The position numbers and the translations under genes are program-made. A stretch of 64,000 nucleotides of DNA from Nitrobacter vulgaris. GTDB lineage: Bacteria > Pseudomonadota > Alphaproteobacteria > Rhizobiales > Xanthobacteraceae. The notes beneath the pieces are model-generated. The model was not told the DNA's origin. It searched no databases and worked only from the letters and a program-made list of their open reading frames with translations. Below, piece by piece: positions 44,378 through 57,983 of this stretch (its first letter is position 1; each line of letters opens with the position of its first letter). Where the stretch lies: positions 71,578 to 135,577 of the forward strand of contig NZ_JAVDPZ010000010.1 of the NCBI RefSeq assembly GCF_031453995.1, written 5' to 3'.

Positions 44378-44529
44378 GGCCTGGCCGAGCATCAAGGTAA
44401 TACCCAGGGAATGGCGTACTGCGTACTTGAAGCCGCAAGCTTACACCCCGCTTTTGGCGTGAAAATCGCCCGCTTGCGGCCCGATTTCGTTATTATGGCA
44501 TTGTCAGGCTTTCCTTTGCGATTGAGCGT

Positions 44530-46173
44530 ATGTCCGGACCCAAATCGCTGCTTCGCCGACTAACCCAACGCGGACCATGGATCGCGCTGGCGGTCGTTGT
44601 TGTGACGCTGGCCGCCGCGCCTGCGTCGGCGCAGTTTTTCAACTTCGGTTTTGACCGCCCGGCGTCAGCCCCGGCGCGTCGCGGCGGAGGTGGGGGCGGA
44701 GGCTGGTTCGGCTCGGACAATCCTTTCTTCGCACCCTTTCAACAACCGCCGCCAAGGCAACAACAACAACAGCAGCAGCGGCCAGCCGAAAATAATTCAC
44801 ACGCGCCACCGTCTGAAAAGCGGGACACGGTGCCCGAGCGTAATGTGCTGGTGCTCGGCGACGCCATGGCCGACTGGCTTGCTTATGGCCTCGAGGATGC
44901 TCTCAGCGAGACGCCCGACATGGGCGTGATCCGCAAGCATAAGACGGTTTCCGGCCTCATTCGCTATCAGCCGAAGGGCGAGCCCGCGGATTGGGCGGCC
45001 GCGGCGAAAGCCATTCTTGCGACCGAAAGACCGGATGCCATCGTGGTGATGCTCGGGTTGCACGATCGCACGTCGATTCGCGAAGTGCCGGAAAAGGACA
45101 AGAGCGGCAAGACGGACGACAAAGCTGACGACAAGAAAAAGGCCGATGCTGACAAGAAGGAGGGAGCCAAGAACGACAAGACGGATGAAGCCGCCACCGA
45201 GTCCGACGGAAAGCCGGCCGATTCCGAACTATCTCCGGACGAGGCCGTCGGCGATCAGTCCGCCATTGCCAAGGAGAAAAGCGCACGTTCGCCCAACGGA
45301 GTTGCCGAGTTCCGCAGCGATCGCTGGGCCGACCTCTACAGCAAAAAGATCGACGAAATGATCACGGTGCTCAAGTCGAAGGGCGTGCCGGTGTTCTGGG
45401 TCGCCTTGCCTGCTTTGCGCGGTACAAAATCAACTGCCGAGATGCTGTTCCTCAACTCGCTTTATCGGGATGCTGCGGGTAAGGCGGGTATCACATACGT
45501 CGATATCTGGGACGGGTTCGTCGACGAGGCTGGCCGTTATATCCAACAGGGGCCGGATTTCGAAGGTCAGACCCGCCGTCTGCGCTCATACGACGGCGTA
45601 TTCTTCACCAGGGCGGGCGCGCGCAAGCTCGCCCATTATGTCGAGCGTGAGATCACGCGCGTGCTGGCGGCGCGGTCGGGGCCGGTCGCAATCCCCACTG
45701 AGCCTGGTACGCCCGACACCGACATTAAACCGGGGCAGCCGGCGCCGCGTCCGCTGGCTGGACCGATCGTGCCATTGGTGGCCTCCTCATTCGGGACCGA
45801 CCAGTTGCTCGGTGGTCCCGGCAGCCGCCCCGCGGCGATCGACGCGCTGGCTGCGCGAACGCTGGTGAGGGGCGAACCGTTATCCGCGCCCGCCGGGCGT
45901 GCCGACGATTTCGTCTGGCCGCGGCGCGAGGTCGGCCTTGAACCAGCCAAGGGCGATGTGCCGGTTGCCGGGGCATCGGAGGGTAACAACGCCGCTTCGG
46001 CCACGAAGCCGAACAAGCCGCGACCCGTTTCTTCCGCTCAGCAAGCGCAGTCGAACGGATCGTCGGGAGCCCGCGCCTTCTCGCCTGCGCAGGCGGGAAG
46101 ATCGCAAGCGCCGTCACGTCCGCCTGCTGCTTTCGGACTGCCAGGATTCTTTTCGGATCTGTTCTCGCGATAG
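44530..46173 (+). CDS. Periplasmic SGNH/GDSL hydrolase-like protein (DUF459)
   Basis: A 547-residue exported protein: signal helix (about 17-35, WIALAVVVVTLAAAPASA), a Gly- and Gln-rich low-complexity stretch, then a DUF459/SGNH-like fold. The first block is VLVLGDAMADWLAYGLEDAL, where the nucleophile position of GDSL enzymes (GDSM/GDS) is GDAM, so Ser is absent and activity is doubtful. The later blocks VVMLGLHDR, FWVALPALRG and YDGVFFTRAGARKLAHYVER correspond to the other SGNH motifs. A Lys/Asp-rich insert of about 60 residues (near 185-245) interrupts the fold. It follows the transglycosylase gene and could act on cell-wall or exopolysaccharide acetyl groups. Confidence 0.78.
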   Translation: MSGPKSLLRRLTQRGPWIALAVVVVTLAAAPASAQFFNFGFDRPASAPARRGGGGGGGWFGSDNPFFAPFQQPPPRQQQQQQQRPAENNSHAPPSEKRDTVPERNVLVLGDAMADWLAYGLEDALSETPDMGVIRKHKTVSGLIRYQPKGEPADWAAAAKAILATERPDAIVVMLGLHDRTSIREVPEKDKSGKTDDKADDKKKADADKKEGAKNDKTDEAATESDGKPADSELSPDEAVGDQSAIAKEKSARSPNGVAEFRSDRWADLYSKKIDEMITVLKSKGVPVFWVALPALRGTKSTAEMLFLNSLYRDAAGKAGITYVDIWDGFVDEAGRYIQQGPDFEGQTRRLRSYDGVFFTRAGARKLAHYVEREITRVLAARSGPVAIPTEPGTPDTDIKPGQPAPRPLAGPIVPLVASSFGTDQLLGGPGSRPAAIDALAARTLVRGEPLSAPAGRADDFVWPRREVGLEPAKGDVPVAGASEGNNAASATKPNKPRPVSSAQQAQSNGSSGARAFSPAQAGRSQAPSRPPAAFGLPGFFSDLFSR

Positions 46174-46311
46174 TTGCCGAATCGGCCCGACGTTTCGATT
46201 CATGACTGCGCTGACAAAAGGAAAGCAATCAGAAGGCAACTATATTTTTTGTTTGATGCGTTGTTTCGCGCACATTCGCTTCATGCGAGCACGATAAGGT
46301 TCGCTGCGGTC

Positions 46312-46665
46312 TTATTCTCCCAGCTGTGCCCTGTAGTCGTCGAGTACGCCTTGCACGCGGTAGCAACTCGTTGCGTCAGGCGTGAAGCTCACCCACTTTT
46401 TCTCCGCCTCAACGAACACCTGCGAATTCTTTTTGCCGTGCGCGTCGCCGGTTGCCATGTTTTCCTTGTCGGATTTCGAAAGATAGGGATCGAGCGCTCT
46501 CAGAAGATACTCAGCTTGACCGGGCGTAATCAGGTTCTGTTCCTCGCAACGCGCGGCAGCGGCGAAGAATGAGCCGGCGCTAACGGCGACATAGCGGGAC
46601 ATTGCCTGTGCAGGTGCGATCGGAAGGATGACGATCAAGAAAACCACCCAACGCGATGTCGCCAC
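46312..46665 (-). CDS. Small secreted protein of unknown function
   Basis: A 117-residue protein with a signal peptide (MATSRWVVFLIVILPIAPAQA). The mature part is mostly helical, with two Cys (in AARCEEQNLITPGQAEYLLR and DATSCYRVQGVLDDYRAQ) that could form a disulfide. Start: GTG at 46665 with a GGGGGG ribosome-like run 7 bases upstream; the GTG at 46680 is possible but poorly placed. I recognise no domain. Convergent with the SGNH gene. Confidence 0.65.
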   Translation of the reverse strand: MATSRWVVFLIVILPIAPAQAMSRYVAVSAGSFFAAAARCEEQNLITPGQAEYLLRALDPYLSKSDKENMATGDAHGKKNSQVFVEAEKKWVSFTPDATSCYRVQGVLDDYRAQLGE

Positions 46666-46869
46666 TTCGCCGCCCCCCACTTTGTCATGACAGTAACGTG
46701 CGGAGGACGGCGATCAATTCACAGATTGTCACTGTGCACGGTTTACGTTCGGCGTGTGGATGATTGGCGATGCATGCCTACAAATTGGCCAATTCCAAGA
46801 TGAGATCGGTTGCCGGGGCGGCCTTGATAACGACCAGAAATGATGCCGCCGAATAACAAGCCGCGCGGC

Positions 46870-48324
46870 TCATCGTGGCAGCGTGGTAGATCCCATAAGC
46901 ATCTGGTCGATGGCGCGAGCACACAGGCGCCCCTCGCGGATCGCCCATACGACCAGCGATTGGCCGCGGCGCATGTCGCCGGCCGAGAACACTTTTGGTA
47001 GCGAGGTTTGAAAGTCCTGCGTATTGGCGCAGACGTTGCCACGCTGGTCGAGGTCGAGGCCGAGCGTCTTGAGCAGACCCTCGTGCACCGGATGCACAAA
47101 GCCCATCGCCAGCAGCACGAGATCGGCTTCCAGCGCGAAGTCACTGCCTGCGATCGGCTGAAACTTGCTGTCGACATGTGCGCAGTGCAGCTTGGTCACC
47201 TTGCCGTCGATGCCGGAAAATTTCTGAGTCAGGACCGCGTAGTCGCGCTTGGCGCCCTCGGCCTGACTCGACGATGTGCGCATCTTCAAGGGCCAGTTGG
47301 GCCAGGTCAGCGCCTTGTTCTCATGCTCCGGCGGCGCCGGCATGATTTCGAGCTGAGTCACCGATTTAGCGCCCTGCCGGAACGAGGTGCCAATGCAGTC
47401 CGAGCCGGTGTCGCCGCCGCCAATCACCACCACGTTCTTTCCGGTCGCGAAGATGTCCGGCGCTTCGAACTTTTCGTTGCCATTGCGACGATTCTGCTGC
47501 GGCAGGAAATCCATCGCGAAGTGAATGCCGTCGAGATCGCGGCCGGGGATCGGCAGATCGCGTGGCGCTTCCGCGCCGCCAGTCAAAGCCACCGCGTCAT
47601 AATCTCCGACGAGCTGCGCCGGATCGATCGCGTCGGCCGCGCTGCCGCCGACCGGCTTGCCGTAGTGGAAGATCACGCCCTCGGCCTGCATCTGCGCCAG
47701 GCGGCGATCAATGATGTGTTTTTCCATCTTGAAGTCGGGAATGCCGTAGCGCAGCAGCCCGCCGGCCTTTGCGTTCTTCTCGTAGACATGCACTTCGTGG
47801 CCGGCGCGCGCGAGCTGCTGCGCGCAAGCAAGGCCGGCCGGGCCGGAGCCGACCACGGCGACTTTCTTGCCGGTCATTTGCGCCGTGACCTCCGGCTTCA
47901 GCCAGCCATTGTCCCAGGCGCGGTCGACGATGGCGCATTCGATCGTCTTGATGGTGACGGGATTGTCGTCGATGTTTAGCGTGCAGGAGGCTTCGCACGG
48001 TGCCGGACAAATGCGACCCGTGAACTCCGGAAAGTTATTGGTGGAGTGAAGCGTTCGCGAGGCTTCCTCCCAATTGCCCTGATAGACGAGGTCGTTGAAG
48101 TCGGGGATCTGGTTGTTGACCGGGCAGCCGGATGTGCCCGGCGCGACCGAGCCGGTGCCGTGACAATAGGGGATGCCGCAGTTCATGCAGCGCGCAGCCT
48201 GGTCGCGCGTCTCTTTCTCGGATAGCGGGATCACGAACTCCTTGAAGTTCTTCACACGCTCGCTGACCGGCGCATATTTGCGGTCGTTGCGGTCAATCTC
48301 GAGAAAACCTGTAATTTTACCCAC
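46870..48324 (-). CDS. gltD: Glutamate synthase (NADPH) small subunit
   Basis: A 484-residue beta subunit that passes electrons from NADPH through FAD to the large subunit. The N-terminal Fe-S region has Cys at 46, 49, 54 and 67 (RCMNCGIPYC...GCP) and a second set near 106-114 (ICPAPCEASC). The first FAD site is VAVVGSGPAGLACAQQLA, the NADPH site VVVIGGGDTGSDC, and the C-terminal GDMRRGQSLVVWAIREGR closes the FAD fold. It lies downstream of gltB, separated by a small membrane protein gene in the same direction. Confidence 0.96.
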   Translation of the reverse strand: MGKITGFLEIDRNDRKYAPVSERVKNFKEFVIPLSEKETRDQAARCMNCGIPYCHGTGSVAPGTSGCPVNNQIPDFNDLVYQGNWEEASRTLHSTNNFPEFTGRICPAPCEASCTLNIDDNPVTIKTIECAIVDRAWDNGWLKPEVTAQMTGKKVAVVGSGPAGLACAQQLARAGHEVHVYEKNAKAGGLLRYGIPDFKMEKHIIDRRLAQMQAEGVIFHYGKPVGGSAADAIDPAQLVGDYDAVALTGGAEAPRDLPIPGRDLDGIHFAMDFLPQQNRRNGNEKFEAPDIFATGKNVVVIGGGDTGSDCIGTSFRQGAKSVTQLEIMPAPPEHENKALTWPNWPLKMRTSSSQAEGAKRDYAVLTQKFSGIDGKVTKLHCAHVDSKFQPIAGSDFALEADLVLLAMGFVHPVHEGLLKTLGLDLDQRGNVCANTQDFQTSLPKVFSAGDMRRGQSLVVWAIREGRLCARAIDQMLMGSTTLPR

Positions 48325-48336
48325 GGCTGTTCACAC

Positions 48337-48510
48337 TCACGGTAGAAAAAAGGGAAAGAAGTACCTGTAACTAAACCCGATCACTGCACCCAGAACCAAC
48401 ATCCATGGCTCCAGCGTACCGTTGACGAGATAAGCTGCGAGAGGCACTGCCAGCGCAACTGTTAACGACAGCAGCCGATGTACGGTCGCGAGTTGCTTTT
48501 GCCACGCCAT
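48337..48510 (-). CDS. Two-helix small membrane protein inside the gltB-gltD operon (57 aa)
   Basis: Read from the gltB-gltD gap. ATG at 48510, five bases after the gltB stop; stop at 48337, twelve bases before gltD. The protein starts MAWQKQLATVHRLLSLTVAL and has two hydrophobic helices (about 12-30 and 36-53) around a short NGTLEPW turn, ending FFPFFLP. Packing without gaps into the operon, a clean start and stop and a strongly membrane-like sequence all argue for a real gene. Function is unknown; it may assist membrane association or regulation of glutamate synthase, a pure inference. Confidence 0.72.
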   Translation of the reverse strand: MAWQKQLATVHRLLSLTVALAVPLAAYLVNGTLEPWMLVLGAVIGFSYRYFFPFFLP

Positions 48511-48515
48511 TCAAC

Positions 48516-53264
<4,749 letters not shown>

Positions 53265-53885
53265 CTTAACTCCAGTACCCTTTCCCGGCCGGGATTTTCC
53301 ATTCCGAAACGTCATCTGCGTCTTGGCGCCCCGTCGACGGTCGTGGCACCGATCGACAACTTTGGAGCACCACCCATACGCCGAGAGCCGAAGTTTTAGA
53401 GTTCAAACCAGGGCGCTCAAATCCCCGGCAGACTATGGCTCGTCATGCCCGACCGCTTCGGAGGACCGCATTTCGCGGCAAGAGCTCTGCCAAGCCGATC
53501 GTCGAAACGCCGACAGTCGAGAATTAAGACAGTGTTGCTGTCCTAACTGTGACATTGCCAAATTTTTCTCTAACACACAAGCGTCTGAAAGTCCCTGATT
53601 GCGTGGCGGATGTGCGGCACGGCGCCCCGAATTTGCAGCAAACACGCCCTGGTCTCAAGGACTGCCCGATTCGGTGCCGAGATCGCTCCGCGGTGAAGTT
53701 GCGCCGGAGCGGCCATTGACGTTCAGGCCCAGGTGCCGGCAACGTCCGAATTCGACTGCCCGACCAGGCGCGGATGACCAAAACGGGTTATCCACCATCG
53801 GCAAAATGCCGGGGCCGCGCAAAAAACGCCCCGGTCTTGCCGGGGCGCTGCGGTTTCTAATGACCCGAGGGTCGAAACGATCAGA
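53265..53885. other. Long intergenic region upstream of gltB
   Basis: About 620 bases between the hsp20 3' end and the gltB start. Apart from the hsp20 terminator at 53821-53847 I see no gene, repeat or known RNA. Frames here are Arg/Cys-rich and not protein-like. The length suggests a regulated gltB promoter or a long 5' leader. Confidence 0.55.
53821..53847 (-). terminator. Rho-independent terminator of hsp20
   Basis: On the minus strand, CGCCCCGG-CAAGA-CCGGGGCG is followed by TTTTTT, 38 bases past the hsp20 stop. Perfect 8-bp GC stem plus T-tract. Confidence 0.9.
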
Positions 53886-54347
53886 TCAGGCTGCCGCCTT
53901 TTCGACCGCCGGTGCGGCGGGCGTGCTGGTCGAGATCGGAATGCTGCGGGGCTTCTTGGCCTCCGGAATCTCGCGAACGAGATCGACATGCAGCAACCCG
54001 TTCTCCAGCGAGGCGTTCTTCACCTGAACGTAATCGGCCAGCTGGAATGCGCGTTCGAAGGCGCGGGCCGCGATGCCGCGATACAGCACCTCGGATTTTT
54101 CCTTGCCATTCTCATTGGCGACCTTCTCGCCTTTGATCGTCAGCGTGTTTTCCTTCGCGACGATGGAGAGCTCGTTCGGGGCAAAGCCGGAGACAGCGAC
54201 GCTGATACGGTACGCATTCTCGCCGGTACGCTCGATGTTGTAAGGCGGATAGCCTGGCGCGTCGCCATTGACCTGATCGAGCAGATTGAAGAGCCGGTCA
54301 AATCCGACAGTGGAACGGTAAAACGGGGCGAGATCGAAAGTACGCAT
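53886..54347 (-). CDS. Small heat shock protein, Hsp20 family
   Basis: A 153-residue alpha-crystallin-type chaperone. It begins MRTFDLAPFYRSTVGFDRLF like the class A rhizobial sHsps (IbpA/HspA). The alpha-crystallin domain (about 37-130) has YRISVAVSGFAPNELSI, ENTLTIKGEK and RAFERAFQLADYVQVKNASL; ENGLLHVDLVREIPE ends it. The C-terminal extension contains the I-x-I anchoring motif (SIPIS). It holds unfolding proteins for refolding. A ROSE-type RNA thermometer in the 5' leader and a strong terminator make it a heat-induced single-gene unit. Confidence 0.93.
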   Translation of the reverse strand: MRTFDLAPFYRSTVGFDRLFNLLDQVNGDAPGYPPYNIERTGENAYRISVAVSGFAPNELSIVAKENTLTIKGEKVANENGKEKSEVLYRGIAARAFERAFQLADYVQVKNASLENGLLHVDLVREIPEAKKPRSIPISTSTPAAPAVEKAAA

Positions 54348-54420
54348 GGTTCAGTCCTCCATTGAGCGACATCATAAGAACCCGCCCGCCAATCGGGCCG
54401 GGCTTTCGTCTGTGTGCAGC
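54348..54420 (-). ncRNA. ROSE-type RNA thermometer in the hsp20 leader
   Basis: Reading the minus strand, the leader ends with TCTTATGATGTCGCTC, AATGGAGGACTGAACC and the ATG. The conserved UYGCU element (here UCGCU, 54365-54369) can pair with the AGGA of the ribosome site (54355-54358) with one bulged G, the hallmark of ROSE elements. A GC hairpin (GCCCG/CGGGC) precedes it. At heat-shock temperature the weak pairing opens and translation starts. The 5' limit is approximate. Confidence 0.8.
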
Positions 54421-54560
54421 CTGATGATCTGTTTCGGACCACTGGTAGCGGCCTGCACGAAAGTGATATGGGAGGGAATTCAGGCACGTTCAAGAGGCGG
54501 GGAATACGCCTGCTTCCAGCTGTCCCGCTCTTTCGGGCTTCTTCTCCAGCCGGTTCGGTC

Positions 54561-55505
54561 ATGAGGCTTGTTTCAATCCCCGCAAATCCGGTTCCGGAGA
54601 ATTGCGTTAGCGGCACCGTGAGAACCTCTGACGGGGTCGAGTTGCGCTTCGCGCGCTGGCCGCCGACGCAAGGGCGTAAGGGGACCGTCTGCGTATTTGC
54701 CGGACGCGGCGAGCAGATCGAAAAATACTTCGAGACCGTACGCGACCTGCGCGACCGGGGATTCGCGGTGGCGATGATCGACTGGCGCGGGCAGGGGCAT
54801 TCGTCGCGGCAGTTGCTCGATCCGCGCAAGGGATACGTGCGCCGTTTCTCCGACTACGAAATCGACGTTCGTGCCTTCGTAAAACAGGTGGTGCTGCCGG
54901 ATTGTCCGCCGCCATACTTTGCACTGGGGCATTCGATGGGGGGCGCAGTGCTGCTGCGGGTGGCGCGCGCCGGCAAGCGCTGGTTCGACCGCATCGTGCT
55001 GTCGGCGCCGATGATTGACCTGCCGGGACATCGCAATTCGCTCCCAGCGCGCGCGCTGTTGCGTGCGATGCGACTATTCGGGCAGGGCGGCCGCTACGTT
55101 CCCGGCGGAAGCGACCAACTCACCGGCGTTGCCAGTTTCGTCGGCAATCCCTTGACCAGCGATCCCGTGCGGTTCGCCCGCAATGTCGCAATTCTTGAGG
55201 AGGACCCCACGCTGGGAATTGCTTCTCCGACAGTGGCGTGGGCCGACACAGCCTTCCAGACGATGCACGATTTTCGCGCCGCAAGTTACCCGTCACAGAT
55301 CCGTCAGCCGTTGCTGTTGATCGCGGCCGGCAACGACGCCATCGTCTCCACTCCGGCTATCGAGGAGTTTGCCTACCATCTACGCAGCGGGTTGCACCTC
55401 GTCATCGCCGGATCGAAGCATGAAATCCTGCAGGAACAGGGTCGCTACCGTGCCCAGTTCTGGGCCGCCTTCGACGCCTTCGTGCCTGGCACGCCGCTGT
55501 TCTAG
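54561..55505 (+). CDS. Alpha/beta hydrolase, lysophospholipase (PldB/S33) type
   Basis: A 314-residue hydrolase. After GVELRFARWPP it shows VCVFAGRGEQIEKY, IDWRGQGHSSRQL, the nucleophile elbow ALGHSMGGAV, an AAGNDAIVS block with the acidic residue and the late His in GSKHEILQE. This is the monoacylglycerol lipase/lysophospholipase L2 pattern. The frame is open to 54414, but the family-like sequence begins at the ATG at 54561; the ribosome site is weak, so an earlier start at 54468 (after GGGAGG-like text) is not excluded. Cytosolic or peripheral membrane. Confidence 0.82.
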   Translation: MRLVSIPANPVPENCVSGTVRTSDGVELRFARWPPTQGRKGTVCVFAGRGEQIEKYFETVRDLRDRGFAVAMIDWRGQGHSSRQLLDPRKGYVRRFSDYEIDVRAFVKQVVLPDCPPPYFALGHSMGGAVLLRVARAGKRWFDRIVLSAPMIDLPGHRNSLPARALLRAMRLFGQGGRYVPGGSDQLTGVASFVGNPLTSDPVRFARNVAILEEDPTLGIASPTVAWADTAFQTMHDFRAASYPSQIRQPLLLIAAGNDAIVSTPAIEEFAYHLRSGLHLVIAGSKHEILQEQGRYRAQFWAAFDAFVPGTPLF

Positions 55506-55533
55506 TGTCCGATTCAACTGCGTGAATCAAACT

Positions 55534-56319
55534 CTAGCAATTCAGCAACTTCAGCGCGGCCTCGTGGACGCGGCGGTCGCCAGCGGCGACGACACGACCG
55601 CCGCCCTGTGCCGGCTTTCCTTCCCATGTTGTGATGACCCCGCCAGCCCCGGTAATGATCGGTATCAACGCCGCGATGTCATAAGGTTTCAGTTCCGTCT
55701 CAATGACGAGATCGAGATGGCCCGCGGCCAGCATGCAGTAGGAATAGCAGTCGCCGCCGTAGCGGGTCAGCCGCACCTCGGCTTCGACTTTGCTGAATGC
55801 TGCGCGATCGTCGGGATTCATCAGGAGGGGACTTGTCGTGAACGAAGTTGCCTCTTGAAGTGACGGGCATCGCCGCACCGCAAGTTTGCGCCCGTCCGAC
55901 GGTCCTCGATAGCGAGAGGAGCGGTTGTCGCCGCTGAACCGCTCACCGATGTAGGGTTGATGCATCATGCCGAACACGGGCATTCCACGATGAAGCAGTG
56001 CGATCAGCGTGCCCCAGATCGGAAAACCTGCGATAAAGGATTTTGTGCCGTCGATGGGATCCAGCATCCAGACATATTCGGCGTCTTCGTTTTGATTGCC
56101 GAATTCCTCGCCGACGACGCCGTGCTCCGGAAAGTTCGCCTGGATCATCCGGCGCATGACGGCTTCGGCCGCCCGATCGGCCTCCGTTACCGGATCGAAA
56201 TCGCGACTGGCGCTCTTGTTTTCGACGCCGAGAAGAGTCGTTCTGAAAAATGGCAGGATGGTTTCGCCCGAGGCCGTCGCGAGACGGTCAATAAAGGCGG
56301 TAAAGTCAATCACCGTCAC
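55534..56319 (-). CDS. hisN: Histidinol-phosphatase, inositol monophosphatase family
   Basis: A 261-residue Mg-dependent phosphatase. Metal-site motifs are VVGEEFGNQNEDAEYV (first Glu) and WMLDPIDGTKSFIAGFPIWG, with the third acidic site in ELKPYDIAALIPIITGAGG. Subtype HisN (histidinol phosphate to histidinol) is suggested by FPIWGTLIAL and GDCYSY rather than the inositol monophosphatase forms. Two GTG starts are possible; 56319 has GTGAGG at the right distance. No other his genes are adjacent. Confidence 0.85.
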   Translation of the reverse strand: MTVIDFTAFIDRLATASGETILPFFRTTLLGVENKSASRDFDPVTEADRAAEAVMRRMIQANFPEHGVVGEEFGNQNEDAEYVWMLDPIDGTKSFIAGFPIWGTLIALLHRGMPVFGMMHQPYIGERFSGDNRSSRYRGPSDGRKLAVRRCPSLQEATSFTTSPLLMNPDDRAAFSKVEAEVRLTRYGGDCYSYCMLAAGHLDLVIETELKPYDIAALIPIITGAGGVITTWEGKPAQGGGRVVAAGDRRVHEAALKLLNC

Positions 56320-56704
56320 GCTATACCTCACCGGGCAATGTTCGAGCTGCGACCCCTAGCTAAGCCGCCTCCTATACATGTCCGGATCGGATATCGCATC
56401 GTCTGCCATTCCATCGCGGCACAGTTTTCCCGCTCTCGCATTATCGCTGCGGGGGCCGGGACTGCATTGATCGTGGATCGGATGTTGCCGCCTTGAACGC
56501 TCTGGGTTGATCGGTGAGGATCGTGCCCGAAATCAAATTAAAATATTGAAATTACTTAATAAATAACAGTTTGAGTCGAGACTCAATGAGCCGGAGAAGA
56601 CCACATGGATGATGAAACTAGAGCTATTTGAAAGGAAATCGCCCGAAATCTCTTGCATTTTGTGCAGCGCGGTTACATATTGTTGCGGTGCGGTAGCCGT
56701 CGCG
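56320..56704. other. Intergenic region with an AT-rich tract
   Basis: 385 bases between hisN and the small basic gene. The segment 56530-56590 is strikingly AT-rich for this genome (AAATTAAAATATTGAAATTA). No gene, hairpin terminator or repeat could be supported; the AT tract may be a promoter region or a relic of inserted DNA. Confidence 0.45.
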
Positions 56705-56887
56705 CTATCGCTTGCCCTCCTTGGGCGTTTCCTCCCTAGACTTGGGTCGCTTGTTCGACGAGCGGCCCTTTTTCTTTGCTTCTTTGCGGCGGCTCTGCAA
56801 AAGACCATCCAGACTCTCGCCGTTCTCGTCGATCTGAACTTCAGAAACATTTGCAGCTATGGACTGCTGTTGGTCCCGGGTCGCCAA
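56705..56887 (-). CDS. Small lysine/arginine-rich protein, probable TTG start
   Basis: A 60-residue protein reading MATRDQQQSIAANVSEVQID, then ENGESLDGLLQSRRKEAKKK and a very basic tail ending EGKR. The TTG at 56887 has AAGGAAAG six bases upstream, whereas longer versions of the frame run into the amidohydrolase gene. The C-terminal half (charge-dense) suggests nucleic-acid binding or disorder. It follows the amidohydrolase gene by 49 bases on the same strand. Family unknown. Confidence 0.45.
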   Translation of the reverse strand: MATRDQQQSIAANVSEVQIDENGESLDGLLQSRRKEAKKKGRSSNKRPKSREETPKEGKR

Positions 56888-56936
56888 GGCAATCTTTCCT
56901 TGCGGCACTTCCGAATATTGATTGAACGCCGGGAAT

Positions 56937-57821
56937 CTACTCTGCGGCGGACCGGAAGGAGCCGAGATCGTCGAGCGGGATGGCGGCCAGGGCATCGGCG
57001 AGCGTCAGGAAATCCGTTGCAACCTGACGGAAGCGGGGTCCGCGCTCACGCCGCCGTTCGTCCATATAGACCGCTCGGTTGAGTTCGAGCTGAACCGCGT
57101 GCAGTCCGCTGGCCGGATTTCCGTAATGTTCGGTGATAAATCCGCCCGCATAGGGCTTGTTGCGGGCGAGCGAGTAGCCGAGGCCTCTCATCACGTCATC
57201 GATGACATTGGGAAGCTGCGGCGCACAACTGGTCTCATAGCGATCACCGATCACGATGTCCGGTCGCTTCGGTTCATCAAGCGAGATTCCGGTCGATGGC
57301 ATCGAGTGGCAATCCACAAGGATGACCGTTCCGAATGTCTGATGGGCCTTGTGGATTAGCCGCCGCAGCGCGCGATGATAGGGTTTGTAGAGCAGTTCGA
57401 TCCGGCCGAGCGCATCATCCACGCCAAGACGCTCGCGATAGATTTCCTCGCCGTCGCCGACCACGCGCGGGATAGTGCCGAGACCACCCGCGACCCGCAT
57501 CGATCGCGTGTTGGCGAAGCTCGGCAGCCGCCCGGTGAACATTCGAGGATCGAGCTCGTAAGGTTCGCGGTTTACGTCCACGTAGGAGCGGGGGAAATTG
57601 ACCCGAACCACTGGAAAACCGGCATCGGTCAAGCCGCCGATCAATTCATCCATGAATGAATCTTCTGACCGGCGCAGGCCGGCGAGATCGATCCGCGAAG
57701 CGGACAGGAATTGCTCCGGATAGACCGAACCGGAATGAGGAGAGTTAAAGATGATGGGGGATCGCCATATCGCCGGCTCAGCGATTTCGAAAGGCGGTTG
57801 GTCACCGTCAAACTCGTTCAT
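56937..57821 (-). CDS. N-formylglutamate amidohydrolase family protein
   Basis: A 294-residue metal-dependent amidohydrolase. It has IIFNSPHSGSVYPEQFL and VNFPRSYVDVNREPYELDPR, and VILVDCHSMPS with metal-binding His; ITEHYGNPASGLHAVQLELN is near the end. HutG-type enzymes convert N-formylglutamate to glutamate and formate. The rest of the hut pathway is absent here, and this gene is typically linked to cpdR in rhizobia, so another role is possible. The ATG at 57821 is preferred to the GTG at 57899. Confidence 0.86.
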   Translation of the reverse strand: MNEFDGDQPPFEIAEPAIWRSPIIFNSPHSGSVYPEQFLSASRIDLAGLRRSEDSFMDELIGGLTDAGFPVVRVNFPRSYVDVNREPYELDPRMFTGRLPSFANTRSMRVAGGLGTIPRVVGDGEEIYRERLGVDDALGRIELLYKPYHRALRRLIHKAHQTFGTVILVDCHSMPSTGISLDEPKRPDIVIGDRYETSCAPQLPNVIDDVMRGLGYSLARNKPYAGGFITEHYGNPASGLHAVQLELNRAVYMDERRRERGPRFRQVATDFLTLADALAAIPLDDLGSFRSAAE

Positions 57822-57983
57822 CGCCAGCGTCGTCCTCGCGCAGCCGCCTGTCGAACTTGTCTGGACAGGCGTTCCTGAATTTGCATTGTCGATAATCACG
57901 ACCCTTCTGCCAAGCCAAAGTTCGTTTTCACTCCAAATTTACCAGATTTGGCTTATAGTGACTGCTCCTCCAGCCGGGCTCCA

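Noticed and set aside
47008..47979. 323-codon plus-strand frame opposite gltD
   Set aside because: Shadow frame; gltD is certain on the other strand.
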